Shown: positions 1 to 11,500 of the stretch, one piece after another
How positions within the stretch are numbered: the stretch's first letter is position 1
Layout of the letters: every line of letters starts with the position of its first letter
Source of the DNA: Bombyx mori
Lineage: Eukaryota > Arthropoda > Insecta > Lepidoptera > Bombycidae
Reading direction: 5' to 3'
Length of the DNA: 64,000 nucleotides
Assembly (NCBI RefSeq): GCF_030269925.1
Contig: NC_085129.1
Coordinates: 16,855,501-16,919,500 of the forward strand
Position numbers and translations under genes: made by a program
The notes under the pieces: model-generated
Seen by the model: the letters and a program-made list of their open reading frames with translations, nothing else
Databases searched by the model: none
What the model was told of the DNA's origin: nothing

Positions 1-149
1 ATGTTATTCCTTCACCGTGGAAGTCAATCGTGAACATTTGTTGAGTACATATTTCATTAGAAAAATTGGTACCCGCCTGCGGGATTCGAACACCGGTGCA
101 TCGCTTCAACACGAATGCACCGGACGTCTTATCCTTTAGGCCACGACGA
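1..149 (-). repeat. Bm1-type SINE, 5' head (runs off the left edge)
   Basis: Reverse complement of the tRNA-related head of Bm1. The A-box-like GTGGCCTAAAGG and B-box-like GTGTTCGAATCCC lie near 133-145 and 84-96 on the minus strand. The same stretch recurs almost base for base at 62561-62709. The 3' half of this copy lies left of the window. It abuts an oppositely oriented Bm1 piece at 150. Confidence 0.85.
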
Positions 150-295
150 CTGTAACTATAATTGAGACCTTAGAACTTATATCTCAAGATGGGTGGCGCA
201 TTCACGTTGTAGATGTCTATGGGCTCCAGTAACCACTTAACACCAGGTGGGCTGTGAGCTCGTCCACTCATCTAAGCAATAAAAAAAAAAAAAAA
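150..295 (+). repeat. Bm1-type SINE, 3' half
   Basis: The stretch runs from the TGTAACTATA region to the CTAAGCAAT motif and an A-tail. It is joined directly to the inverted Bm1 head at 149, as if the minus copy had inserted into this plus copy. Confidence 0.85.
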
Positions 296-639
296 CTTAC
301 TCTGAGAAACAAATTTGTATAAAAGAAAATTTAAATCAATAACAAATTACAGTTCCTGACGCGCAGCGAGGGCTGTTCGCTAGTACATACATAAAAGTAT
401 GTAAGTACCGGCCGTATCTTTACAGAATTCTCCGAGATGAACACGTTTGTATAGGCGAGATTGCTTGTTGCGATAAGATCGCCTACAGTACAAACTATAT
501 CTACCTGTCGACTGATTTTCCAATGTCTTCGTCTAGCATGCTTTTTCTATCTCACTCCCTCCCCCCCCCCTCCCCTTCACAATTATCTAAGCTATACAAA
601 AACATCGCATCGAACGCATATTTTAAACGCATTAATTCT
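296..639. other. Unassigned stretch
   Basis: No exon or known repeat was recognised. It contains a short imperfect palindrome around TACATACATAAAAGTATGTA (385-404) and a C-rich run (560-575). The 118-codon open frame at 461-817 runs into a SINE and looks fortuitous. Confidence 0.4.
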
Positions 640-719
640 AATCAACCGATGTGTTAATTGCGGACCGAAAAAACGACTGGTCGAATTGAATGGTCAAGAG
701 CATCCGCACTTAATATGCA
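640..719 (+). repeat. Direct repeat, left copy
   Basis: This stretch starts at AATCAACCGA and ends CCGCACTTAATAT. It is repeated with about one change in ten at 1075-1168. The pair brackets the SINE-B copy at 721-1035. Confidence 0.65.
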
Positions 720-720
720 T

Positions 721-1035
721 TTTTTTTCCTACCTATGCTGATAGTCTTGAGAGGCTATATCAGCGTTACCCTAGCGTGTGGGTGAGCTCGCGGGGCTCAA
801 GCCGGAGGTGTTGCTAATACTGGCCCTAACAAAAGCAGTGTTTCGCAGAATCTACCACCGGATCGGAATCGCGACCCACTGAGAAGATCCGGCGAGAAAC
901 TCAGTGGGCTGTGTCTATTGGTTAATTTACTCGCCGAGCCCTTCGTCGCAAGCGACGGTTTCGACGAGGACGGTGACCCGTGCTTGGGAGACCTAAAAGC
1001 ATCGAGAGTGAATCCGGGGGATCCGACAAGACTTG
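721..1035 (-). repeat. SINE-B copy, near full length
   Basis: SINE-B is defined here by internal comparison. Its + strand form begins near GTCATTACGGATCCTCCCG, has GTTTCTCGCCGGATCTTCTC in the middle, and ends with a self-complementary CTCAAGGCTATCAGCATAGG and an A-run. Here it is reversed, with the T-run at 721. I could not name the family. The A-tail suggests retroposition. Confidence 0.75.
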
Positions 1036-1074
1036 TTTCGAGCGACGGCGGCTTTCCGTTGCCCCGTCGCGGTC

Positions 1075-1168
1075 AATCAACCGACAAATGGTATTATGTG
1101 TTAATTGCGAACCGAAAAATCGACTGGTTGAATCGAATGGTCAAGGACTTCCGCACTTAATATACCAT
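1075..1168 (+). repeat. Direct repeat, right copy
   Basis: Second copy of the 640-719 sequence, containing GTGTTAATTGCGAACCG and CCGCACTTAATATACC. It has a short extra segment (ACAAATGGTATTAT) that the left copy lacks. Confidence 0.65.
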
Positions 1169-1365
1169 CAAAGAGCTCCCTCGAGTTGAATAGCACAGAA
1201 GTGAACAAGACAAGGTCTAGGACTAGGTATCCGTGTACCGTAGAAACCGACCACTTGTATATATAGTCCTTCTTCGTAGTCGGATTCTCTTGGCAGAGTA
1301 GTCGTGGCTGCCAATGGACAGGGTTGCATTTCGTCGTCGCCGTTCGTATCCAAGGCAGCCGCATG

Positions 1366-1500
1366 TTTTTTTTGCTTAGGTGGTTGGACGATCTCACAGC
1401 CCACCTGGTGTTTAGTGGTTACTGGAGCCCATAGACATCTACAACGTACATGCGCCACCCACCTTGAGGTATAAGTTCTAAAGTCTCAAGTATAGTTACA
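1366..1500 (-). repeat. Bm1-type SINE, 3' part
   Basis: T-run, GCTTAGGTGG, then the reverse of the Bm1 tail region (GGAGCCCATAGACATCTAC, CGCCACCCACCTTGAG). The copy is truncated at its 5' side. The 1170-1365 stretch to its left holds nothing I recognise. Confidence 0.8.
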
Positions 1501-1694
1501 AGTAAGTTCTCAAGTACGTAAGTTCATTCGCGGACGCGTTAATACAAAAACGAACCAATTCGTGTTACCAACATTCTCATTTGAACAACAAACAAACACC
1601 TAAGACTCTTATCTGCTAACGTATACGACAAATACAAACAGACAAACATTTATTCGTATCGCTTAAAACAAATAGCCTTTCAACCCTCGAATTA

Positions 1695-1800
1695 CAGATA
1701 ATAAACACCAATCAAACCCGTTCATCACACGAAGGATTGCCCAACGAATCAAAGCCACGACCCTCGGCTCAGCCGTTAGGGCTCCTGGCAACCGAGTCAG
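1695..1800 (-). repeat. SINE-C (tRNA-headed), decayed
   Basis: It resembles the better copy at 10050-10184. Shared parts are AGATAATAAACACC, the B-box region around CCACGACCCTCGG, and the end ACCGAGTCAG. The A/B boxes are degraded. Confidence 0.5.
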
Positions 1801-2440
1801 TCACTAACATAATATTCACTTCAATAAAACACAAAACAGAACAGTTAATCTTATTTAAACGTTCTTAACAATAGTCTAAATTAAATAGAGACGTGGTTTT
1901 CAGATAACCATAAAACAGGATGAACGTAGTGTTAAATGACGTCATAGCTGTCTAGTCTCGGTAGTAGGAGCGAGATAGCGAGACGCTCTGGTTCTCGCAT
2001 ATATCAATCTGATTATCACTTGTGCGTTAATGTTGTGCATTAACTAATCATTTTTTTGCTCTTTATAAAGGGGGGTCGTCGCAGCATATCCTCTCATCAC
2101 GTTGCATGGGGACGACCTGCATCTGACGCCATCACTCCTCGGGTTAAACTTCCACTAGTATGTCCGTTGCAACGTGCCTTAAGTAAATACTTTCTGTTCC
2201 TTCTTTTGATGCTGCTTTTGCTTCATACATTCTTTCGGTTTTATGATTTGAATCTCATTATTACTAAACAATAGAATTTCGATTTTTTAGTACCAATAAA
2301 TATAATATTGGTATTGTTTTCTTGTTGCATTATCAGCGCATCAACTAATGTTGATCATGCGCATCAACGAACATGCGAAGTTTACCATTAGGACCGTGAT
2401 CTTTATAAGCTCTACTTCTTCCTTTTCTATTACCCTCTGC
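1801..2440. other. Unassigned stretch
   Basis: No exon with good splice signals was seen. A TATAAAG motif lies at 2064-2070 after a moderately GC-rich segment, which is weak promoter-like evidence only. The open frames here (2056-2274, 2348-2542) have no recognisable domain. Confidence 0.35.
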
Positions 2441-2598
2441 TCAGAGGAAACGAATCAAATTCTTCCATTGGCATTCTTCTTGGGTAGTTTGTTCTACCTC
2501 CTCCCGCATCATGCCAAAGACATCCACTTCCAGTTCTACTGAGCCACGCAAAGTTGTACTGGGATGGCCTCTCTTTCTTTTGCCAGACACTTTCCAGG
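2441..2598 (-). pseudogene. LINE ORF C-terminal fragment
   Basis: Minus-strand translation contains GHPSTTLRGSVELEV and QTTQEECQWKNLIRFL ending in a stop at 2441-2443. This fits the G-R-P-x-x-T-W ... R-x-x-W-x-x-L pattern that closes many LINE (RTE/R1-type) reverse transcriptase proteins. Only about 52 codons remain, so it is a fragment. Confidence 0.5.
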
Positions 2599-2664
2599 TA
2601 AGTGCTCTCTTGAATAGGCACTTCGATTAATTCCATATTCTGGCCGTTAACAACCCGACGGTCC

Positions 2665-2966
2665 AAAGTTCATTACGGATCCTCCCGATTCATTAACGGT
2701 GCTTTTAGGTACCTCAAGCACCGGTCAACTCACCGAACCCGTCGCGACGAAGGGCTCGACGAGTAAATTAACCCATAGACACAGCCCACCGAGTTTCTCG
2801 CCGGATCTTCTCAGTGGGTCACGTTTCCGACCAGGAGATAGACTGCGAAGCACTGCCCTTACTAGAGCCATTGTTAGCAACACTGCCGTTTGGGCCCCGT
2901 GAGCTCACCTACTAGTTCAGTGAATCTAGAATAACCCCTAGAGGTTACTAGAATAAGTAGGAAAAA
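2665..2966 (+). repeat. SINE-B copy
   Basis: It runs from TTCATTACGGATCCTCCCG to AGAATAAGTAGG and an A-run, with GTTTCTCGCCGGATCTTCTC inside. Confidence 0.75.
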
Positions 2967-3242
2967 AAGGTCCAAAGCACAGGCGACGGATTGCCTATTT
3001 GTCAGTTTTATCAGTTTAGTTTTTTTTTTTTACCTACCGACAAACATTCGTAGGTGATGTACACTACGCCATTCCGTTATCGGACCAAATGTTTACGCAA
3101 CTTATCAAACGATGTATTTATCGAGCGAGATTACATATTGAAGGATCGAGGTGAACGTTAGTTAGAGACTATACGATATACTTGATATATGCTACGTCGA
3201 AAGCTGGTCGCCAATGGTAATAATATCTATGGAGGGTAGAGG
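2967..3242. other. Unassigned AT-rich stretch
   Basis: A T-run near 3020 is followed by non-repetitive sequence. No coding signal is visible. Confidence 0.35.
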
Positions 3243-3345
3243 TTTTTTTATGTTTGAGAGATCACTGGTGGCCCGGGGGCCTTTTCAGTTTTACCAGGGC
3301 AGGTGGGCGTGCAAGGGCTCAGCTTGGAGGGTGGGTAGAGGTAAG
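3243..3345 (-). repeat. SINE-B variant, 3' end
   Basis: T-run followed by CTTTTCAGTTTTACCAGGGC and GCAAGGGCTCAGC. The same variant end is at 49578-49772 and, in + orientation, at 51791-52130. The 3346-3807 stretch to the right is unassigned. Confidence 0.55.
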
Positions 3346-3807
3346 GAGCACCATCTTGTATAGGGGACAAGTTTAACAAGTGTCCATCTGTACACAGCAA
3401 GTTGTTGTTGGAAGACTCATCGAAATAGCGAAATAGTTTATGGCGCTGTTTTTAAAATCCTTCCACTTGCTACTGTGGCGCCACCTAAATAGGCTCCCTT
3501 CCAGCGGATACTTTTCAATACACAGAGATGGTGCTTCTTACTTCTACCCTCCACAATAATCTCTTAAGAAAGTGAACAGAGATAATGTATTGAAAATACG
3601 CGATACGCAAAACGCAATCGTTAATCGAATAGTAAACGTCTGTCTCCTTCAAGTGTCACTTTCTCGTTTCGTCGAACTTTAAATCGCAACAGGTGATAAT
3701 AGTATTGGATGTGCTGATTTATGTCCGCGGCAAAAACTCGTCACGTGTTTTAGGATAAGACATAGATAATTATCGTGGAAATCATTCGTGAAGATGTTAG
3801 CTGTTTT

Positions 3808-3965
3808 TTCCTACCCCTCCAGCTATGCGCGGGTAGGTGATCTAACGGGCTCAACCTGAGAGAATTTGCTAACACCAGCCCTAGCAAGAGCAGTGCTTCT
3901 TAGAATCTACCACCGGATCGGAATCGCGACCCACAGAGAAGATCCGGCGAGAAACTCATTGGGCT
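3808..3965 (-). repeat. SINE-B fragment
   Basis: Contains AATCTACCACCGGATCGG and GAAGATCCGGCGAGAAACTC, the reverse of the SINE-B core. A short tRNA-like segment (GGGATTCGAACTCCGG) follows at 3972-3987. Confidence 0.7.
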
Positions 3966-4035
3966 CAAAGTAGCTGTCTGCGGGATTCGAACTCCGGAAC
4001 GGTCGCATCGGTCGACTCAAGTTTAAGCTGATTCG

Positions 4036-4640
4036 CTACTTGATGGTGGATACCTCTTTGTCTATTTCATGTCATGATTAATAACATGTCACGATTACCG
4101 ACTAAAAGATAATCTCAACTATAATCCAAACAACAATAAGACGTTTAAAAATATATTTACGTACTTTATGATATTGTATTGTTTTTTCATGTTTTTTATT
4201 TATTTATTTTATTTGCGCATTGGTGTAACGCTAGTTCGATGGCACTGTAAAATTATTTCTGGTACCGTCAGAGTAGCATGAAACAAATATGGGTGAATCT
4301 AATTTAAATAACTATATATATATACATACAAATGTATACATATATACAAAGTGACCGAAGTTAGATATTGATTTATAAAAAAAAATACTTTTCATGCAAA
4401 CAATTTTGTTATTAACTGTATTAAAAGTTCCGTAACAAAAAAAATGCATACATATTTTTTTTCGATTTCGAAACGAGTTTTCGTCCAGAGGTGAACTGAA
4501 CAATCTTGATATTTATTCGATTTAAATTACATTTTTAAATTTCGACCACGCCTAAATTCTGGCTTTTTGGAGTTTACTCCTTTAGAATCGATTTACATAT
4601 TTAGGCCCGGGGTATGAAAATTATGGGGACCAAAATCGTA
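4036..4640. other. Unassigned AT-rich stretch
   Basis: Poly-T and poly-A runs and a short TATA-type dinucleotide tract near 4312-4345. No coding or known repeat signal was found. Confidence 0.35.
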
Positions 4641-4643
4641 CTA

Positions 4644-4702
4644 GCATGTCACACGAAATGCGTTATGCGCCTGATTGCGCATGTCACACGAAATGCGTTA
4701 TC
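4644..4702 (+). repeat. Short tandem repeat, period 35
   Basis: The string GCATGTCACACGAAATGCG starts at 4644 and again at 4679. A GC-rich segment (4706-4760) and an AT-rich segment follow. Its role is unknown. Confidence 0.6.
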
Positions 4703-4983
4703 GCAGGTGACGCCGGGCTGCTGCGCCGGCAGTCCGCCACAAAGCCTCGTACTGATCGCGCGTTTCTCTCATTATTGTATTTTCATATATTTGTTAGTCG
4801 TTTGTTTTGTGTCTCGTTAATTTGTTAATAATCTGTAGTGTATCGTGTTGTCGTAATATAGAACTATTTCTCGTATTGTTTCGTTTAATTTTTTATATCC
4901 AGTAAACTCCAGTCGTGCGTCGGAGCGGACACACACACTTTTTTCTTTTAACGTTTTATTAAAATAAAAGCAAAAGGAACGTG

Positions 4984-5033
4984 AACTAACTAACTAACCT
5001 AACTAACTAACGAACTAACTAACCCGGTGCGAT
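4984..5033 (+). repeat. (AACT)n microsatellite
   Basis: Interrupted AACT tetranucleotide repeat. Confidence 0.85.
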
Positions 5034-5079
5034 ACGATAAAGCCCGCAAGTATTGGTGATACCACCATACTCCCTATTA

Positions 5080-5225
5080 CCCACTGAGTCTCTAAGGTAT
5101 CCTCAGTTATTCCTGATTCTGATCTGTTGGTAGAGGTTCAGCGAAGCACTGCTCTTACTTGAGCAGATTTTCAAGCTTTTTCAGGCTGAGCGCCGTGAGC
5201 TGGCCCCCGAAGTCAGAATACTCCT
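5080..5225 (+). repeat. SINE-B, decayed
   Basis: CCCACTGAGTCTCT, GCGAAGCACTGCTCTTAC and GCGCCGTGAGCT match the SINE-B core with internal change. Confidence 0.5.
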
Positions 5226-6067
5226 CAAGTCGAATAAAAATAAACACCCCCTATTTCTGCCGGGAAGCAATCACGCAAGCCGATTCCAAAGATGTAACAT
5301 CTGTATAAGATTGAGATCATACCCTCGTGTCTCCAGATGGGTAATCACATTGACCTGTCTATAGACACCGCTAAAAATTCAACGTGATATGGCTTGAGAC
5401 ATTTTACTTATATCTCGAACAAAAACCATGACCTAGTATGTATTTGTGCACGTATCACACGTCTTGTGACTTAAAAACGTTCAAAATTAATCTAAATCTT
5501 CACTATCAACTACATATTTGATAAGACTTACATTCTAGAATTTAGATTATTTTTAGTGTGAGTCGACAATTGTTTTTAAGCTGGTCGTTGAGGCCAGGAA
5601 AGTCGATACATGTATCCGAGACATAATTATCAATAATCTCTTCTTATTATTACACGATGCTAATATTAAACTGGTGTTATAGTCTAGGAAGGGTGGACGG
5701 TAAAAAACCTTAGCGGAGGTCTCTTGTGTGGTGGACTGAGTAAATCATGTCTGAACTGGGAGGTTCCTTAACGAGAGCAGCAGTCTGGCCTCTAGCAGGG
5801 AAAAATATCGGGACATCGCCAGCGTCTTCAAATATGCCCCCTCCAATATACAAGACGACAAAACGACTCTATCGAAAGCGAAACGACTACAATAAAGAGA
5901 AAAATGTTCCCGGCAGATCGTAACAATATCTGTTACACAGTGAAAGACATTTACGATGATGAACAAACACAATCTACGTGATCTTTAAGTAACATTCAAG
6001 TAAGCTGTATACAAAAAAAATTAAGGATTTTTTTAAAATCAAAACGTTACAAATGGTGGAGCCATTT
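5226..6067. other. Unassigned stretch with two small opposing open frames
   Basis: A + frame opening at 5747 (MSELGGSLTRAAVWPLAGKN) and a - frame at 5745-5972 overlap. Neither has a domain I recognise, and neither has convincing splice signals. I do not call a gene. Confidence 0.3.
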
Positions 6068-6180
6068 AACTATAGAATTGAGACTTTGAATTTATGTCTC
6101 AAGGAGTTTACGTTGTTGATGTCTATGGGCTCTGGTAACCACTCACCACCGGGAGAGGCGGAAGCTCATTTATCCGTAAC
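6068..6180 (+). repeat. Bm1-type SINE fragment
   Basis: GAGACTTTGAATTTATGTCTC and GATGTCTATGGGCTCTGG match the Bm1 3' half with substitutions. The A-tail is lost. Confidence 0.65.
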
Positions 6181-6387
6181 ACCAGAATAATACATTCTGG
6201 TATGACTTTAATGTTACATCATTACATCCAATCCAGCCGCTGCATTAATCGAATGAAAGCATAGCTGAACCAAACTACCACATCTACTGCTAAGCATCAA
6301 AACTCCTGGTGCTTGATCAAAATCGAAATTCCCAACATCACGTTACACACATACTTAAATGTCAATTTTAACTTTATCGTCGGCTCT

Positions 6388-6655
6388 TTGGTGCTTTAAA
6401 GTACCACAAGCACCGAACACCGTTCTCGTCAAAACCGTTGCGACAAAAGTCTCGGCAGTAAATTAACCCATAGACACAGCCCATCGAGTTTCTCGCCGGA
6501 TCATCTCAGTGGGTCTCGTTTCCGATCCGATAGTAGATTCTGCGAGGCACTGCTCTTGCTAGGGTTAGTATTAGCAACGTCCTCAGGTTAGAGCCCCGTG
6601 AGCTAACCTACTCGCCCAGTTACGCTGGCATAACCATCTAGGTCACACAAAAACA
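6388..6655 (+). repeat. SINE-B copy
   Basis: Contains GTTTCTCGCCGGATCATCTC and GCGAGGCACTGCTCTTGC. The 3' A-run is missing. Confidence 0.7.
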
Positions 6656-7129
6656 GCCACAGTCCCTAAATGAAACAGCGACATAAACTCAGCGAGATTG
6701 TCGGTTTTTGTTTAAAGCGTTTATTATAATTTTCCATTAGTCGTAGTTCCTTCTAGTATCAGCCAGAAAACGAAAGAGATGGAGATCGTATGAGAGAAAG
6801 TAATATATTACGGTGGTCACCCTCAGCATTGAAGATTATCGACGCAAGGGGGAGGATTCAGACTTGATATTTAACGCACTATTCAAATGATACTTCATCT
6901 TTAATGAGCCAACAGAAAATCACTGATAAGGGGTAAAACTGTTCACTATTCCTTGTATAGCTGTTTAATTACAAGGAAACTCGCTCGAAAATAATATGTT
7001 TAAAGTTCAGAAAAAGGACATCTCGCAGCTCTCGATTGGGGAAAGACCGAGACGCAATCGATTTGTCTATTATTTGGTTTTTCCGGACCAGTACAACGTT
7101 TATGCATACATTGAATGTAATGAATTCGC
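6656..7129. other. Unassigned stretch
   Basis: A small match to the 3' end of the RTE-like LINE at 15785-16345 (CACCCTCAGCATTGAAGATT) lies at 6819-6838. The rest is not recognised. Confidence 0.35.
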
Positions 7130-7385
7130 CTTTTTTCCTACGTATTTTAGTAATCTCGATATACTAGATTCTCCGGACGAACAGGTGAGCTCACGGGGCT
7201 AAAACCTGACGACGTTACTATCACTAACTCTAGCAAGGGTAGTTAGTGCTTCGCAGAATCTATCACCGGATCGGACACGCGACCCATGCATCCGTTTCGG
7301 CGAGCAACTCAGTGGGCTGTGTTTGTGGATTAATTTACTAGCCGAGCCCTTCGTTTGCTAGCTACGGGTTCAACGAGATAGAATT
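7130..7385 (-). repeat. SINE-B copy
   Basis: T-run and CCTACGTATTTTAG at the left, then GTGAGCTCACGGGGCT, AATCTATCACCGGATCGG and TTAATTTACTAGCCGAGC. Confidence 0.7.
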
Positions 7386-7399
7386 TGCCTATAAATGTT

Positions 7400-8120
7400 C
7401 CCTGTACTGTTTTATTACCGAACAAAAATATTTGTATAAAGTCCAAAACTGAGCTGACAGAAATTCCAAAAAAAAAAAATGTATATATTTATTTATTTTC
7501 TTTGGTCTAATTAATAACACGCACTTCTAGAATTACAAAAACCGTATTAATTTTACATTTAATACAAATTTATATTAAAAAAATTCAAGTGTCAAGATTG
7601 TTTCGTCGTAAGCACGTCAAATTGGAACGTTCGAATTTTGAAACGAGAACGTCGTGTCCAAATTATCAGGAAAACATTATCAAATCGACAACATACAAAT
7701 ATGAAAATTGTCATCGTAAATGCCAACAATCAAAACATTCGTGTCTTGATTGATTGTTGTGTGAATTTTAAAAAGCTTGATAAAGTTTTTACATTGCATT
7801 TCGAATACTAACAACCCAACTTTAAAATGTAAAAGAAGTTTACACGATTATTCTCTCTTAAACGATTTCGGCAGAATTCCAAAAAAAAAATCTCATGCAA
7901 TAAAAGGAACAATTTAAATTCAGAACACCAATGCGAGTAAATTAAGTGAAAGGTTGTCACCGAAAAAATTCAAACCGTCGCGTTTATTACGTAAAAAAAA
8001 TTAAATTCGAATTACAAACTGCACATTTTTAGTCCATAATAAATAAAGATTTCAAAATATTGTACATAACCGATGATTTGTTATTAGAAAAACACGGGAC
8101 GCAAATTCTAGTATGATTGT
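7400..8120. other. AT-rich stretch with loose repeated motifs
   Basis: A degenerate motif close to AATTCAGAACACAAATGC recurs at 7916 and, further right, at 8159, 8249 and 8333. It may be an old tandem or dispersed repeat, or 3' flank of the small gene that ends at 8401. Confidence 0.35.
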
Positions 8121-8126
8121 TTTATT
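8121..8126 (-). terminator. Candidate poly(A) signal of the small gene
   Basis: AATAAA on the minus strand about 275 bases after the stop codon at 8401-8403. It is the first clear one downstream, but AT-rich sequence makes chance matches likely. Confidence 0.35.
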
Positions 8127-8400
8127 TTATTTTGAACTATATTACATAATTACATTTTGAATTCAGAACACAAACGAAATCTATCAAGGGTAAGGCTGCA
8201 GACGAATAAACAAAAGTGACATTAGAACGTTGAAGAATCAAATTTTCGAATTATGAACACAAATGCAATCTCACACCAAAGTTAGTGGCTGGCACAAATA
8301 AAAAAAAACAACACTGATTGTTTACAAAACAAAAATTCGAAACACAAACTCGTTGAACTTCGAACCGAATTAGAACAATTTCGAATTTGGAAAGTTCTTA

Positions 8401-8530
8401 TTATATTCGTGTGTTTACGTCTCGGTGGGCGGCTTTCGTTCGAAACGCGTCCACTCCGCGTGGCGTAATCACGGATACTGGTTCATTTATTGAATTGAAT
8501 CGACGCTTATGATTCCAAGGCGAAGGGGTT
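8401..8530 (-). CDS. Small gene, exon 3 (C-terminus)
   Basis: It opens with the single base that completes the split Arg codon and runs 42 codons to TAA. The acceptor is CACATCACTAG. The reading frame is open and balanced in composition while the surroundings are AT-rich. Confidence 0.4.
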
Positions 8531-11500
8531 CTAGTGATGTGCATAATCGATAAATTAGGTAAAAAATTAAGGTAAAAAAAAGTTATTACTTTCATACGCT
8601 AATAATAATTTAATTTATAATAATTAAATGATGACATTTAGAGAGGAGATGTATGGAAATGGTAGTGCAATGTAAAGGGGGAAGAGGTCGACCGAAGAAG
8701 ACATGGATGGAGTGTGTGAATGACGATATGAGAGAGAGAGAGGAGTGAGTGTTGAGTTGACGGCTGATGGAAGAGAATGGAATAGAAAAAATCGCTGTGC
8801 CGACCCCACCTAGAGACAAATAAAAATATTTCTTTCGGCTCCATGTTAATCTCAGACAGAAAATAATTCTAAGCATAGCTGGTTTGTGTTATATAGCTCT
8901 TATACAGTTACTTTCTTTCTATTTATGCTATTTCTTCAAAGTACAGACACCGGATTCTACAGGCTTATTTTATATATAGAAAATGCGATGTAATTTTGTA
9001 AACACCGTTAGCGCGATCCAAGTTTTGTGACAACTTTCATCCAAATTATAATAACTACTGCTACGTAAAACACCATACATTCATATTAAATTTTATCGAT
9101 ATAACACACATCACTAAACGAATTGTTCATTCGATTCATTAGGACTGCTTCAGACACTCGAGATAAATGACTTTGAATCTTATCTGTTCGACATAAAACT
9201 TATTAAAAACAAAAAATATTATAATCTGTGTACATTTTTACAACAAAATCAGTGGCTAGAATCAAAGCGATTTGCATCTTGGCGACCAGCGAACAGAGTT
9301 GATATTTAAATACACGTAATTAAGCACGTACTTACAAACATTAGGATGAGCAAATGTCGGAGCGCAGGGAAAATACCATTAATAAAGTAATTGGTTTTTT
9401 TATGAATCATTCGGACAAAAATATTCAAACCCCTACTGAAAATATGTTAGCAAAAAAAATATATTTAGAATTTGGATAATGAAAGATGCGTTGTTTTAAA
9501 AATGAGAGGGAATTTAAATTATGGAAATGTACGTTGTTAAACAAAGTTATTTCTAATAAATAAATAACTGGGAACAAATCACGCACGGGCATCCAGCTCC
9601 AAACTAGGATTCTTTATGGGTACCAGAGACTGACATAGAGAGAGAGTATTCTTTATTGTACACCAACAAAAAAAACAATGCGAAAAATTACATACACAGA
9701 AAAAAGTATAATTGGCGGTCTTATCGCTAAGAGCGATCTCTTTCAGACATCCATCAAGTTTTTTTTTTTTTTTTGCTAGATGTGTGGACGAGCTCACAGC
9801 CCACCTGGTGTTAAGTGGTTACTGGAGCCCATAGACATTTACGACGTAAATGCGCCACCCACCTTGAAAGTTGAAAATAATCATTTGGAAACGAATTTCA
9901 CGCGGTGTACCAATCAATTGAAACATTATATACAATACAAATACACACACATACATACACAGATTCCTTACATATATACATACAAGTATACAATGTAACG
10001 TAATACAATTTAGGTTCTCATACATACATACATACTTATATGCGTTTTAATATAGATAATAAACACCCAGACGAAGAGCAAGCAAATCTGTTAATCACAC
10101 AACGTTTGCTCGACGCGGGAATTGAACCCACGACCCTCGGCGCAACAGTCGCGGCCGCTAACCACTGCACCACCGAGCCAGTCTATGCGTCAAAATTTAA
10201 TCTATGTAATATTAATACGTGAAGCCAAAACTTTGTATCCCTTTTTACGAAAATCACGCGGACGGAGGAGTATAAAATTTCCTACACTTATAGAGAATAT
10301 AGAGAAGGAGTGCAGAATGCTACTTTTTTTTTATTATGCATAAAAAATCTATATATTAATACGTAAAGCCAAAACTTTGTATCCCTTTTTACGAAAATCA
10401 CGCGGACGGAGGAGTATGAAATTTCCCACACTTATAGAGAATATAGAGAAGGAGTGCAGAATACTAATTCTTTTTTAATTATGCATAAAAAATACATTAA
10501 ATCATTAAAAGAAACATGACACACACTACCATGTATTTGACACACATACACATGTATAAATACCCTTTGTCTATTGTCAAACTTTTGTTATTGCTTAAAG
10601 TCTGTGGCCAAATCGAGAATAGATTAATATTGTTTGTCTATAATATTATTTATCTATAGCGTAGTCTTGGCGAAATCCATGATTATAGGAAGTAAAATAA
10701 TAGTTTTTTTTTTCTTTATTTCTTAGGTGGCTGGACGACTTCACAGCCCACCCGGTGTTAAGTGGTTACCGGAGCCCATAGACATCTATAACGTAAATGC
10801 CGCCGCCACCCACCTTGAGATATGAGTTCTGAGGTCTCAGTATAATTACAACGGCTCCGCGCTTCAAACCTGGCTTCACGGCCGAAATAGGACGGTGGTT
10901 TTACTGGTGGTAGGACCTCTTGTGAGTCCGCACGGGTAGGTACCACCACCCTGCCTATTTCTGCCGTGAAGCAGTAATGCGTTTCGGTTTGAAGGGCGGG
11001 GCAGCCGTTGTAACTATAATTGAGACCTTAGAACTTATATCTCAAGATGGGTGGCGCATTTACGTTCTAGATGTCTATGGGCTCCAGTAACCACTTAACA
11101 CCAGGTGGGCTGTGAGCTCGTCCACTCACCTAAGCAATAAAAAAAAATAAAAAAAACCTACCCGTGCCGGCTCACAAGAGGCCTACTACCAGTAAGAGTT
11201 CAGATTAATTGAAAAAAACAAATATATATTTAAAAAGTTATTTTAAAGATTAAAGTCACTGCCATCAGTGCCATCTACCCGGCGTTAACGTAATTACGTT
11301 CGTCAGTATTATTATTTTTCCACCTAATCTGGTAACGTAGTCTTAAATAAACCAATATTCAGCGACAAAAAAAAAAACAAGTGAAAGACAATCTGGTCTC
11401 TGAAAATGAGTTCAGATTAATTTCAAAAAAAATATATATTTAAAAAGTTATTTTAAAGATTAAATTCATTGGCATCAGCGCCATCTATCCGTCATTAACC

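Noticed and set aside
84..149. tRNA-like sequence at the left edge
   Set aside because: It is the Bm1 head and recurs at 62644-62709 and 59990-60055. Not an independent tRNA gene.
461..817. 118-codon + open frame
   Set aside because: It runs through a C-rich simple tract and into a reversed SINE-B. No domain or codon signal was seen.
10110..10184. Possible tRNA gene
   Set aside because: A and B boxes are present, but the acceptor and anticodon stems do not close and a SINE body follows. It was treated as SINE-C.
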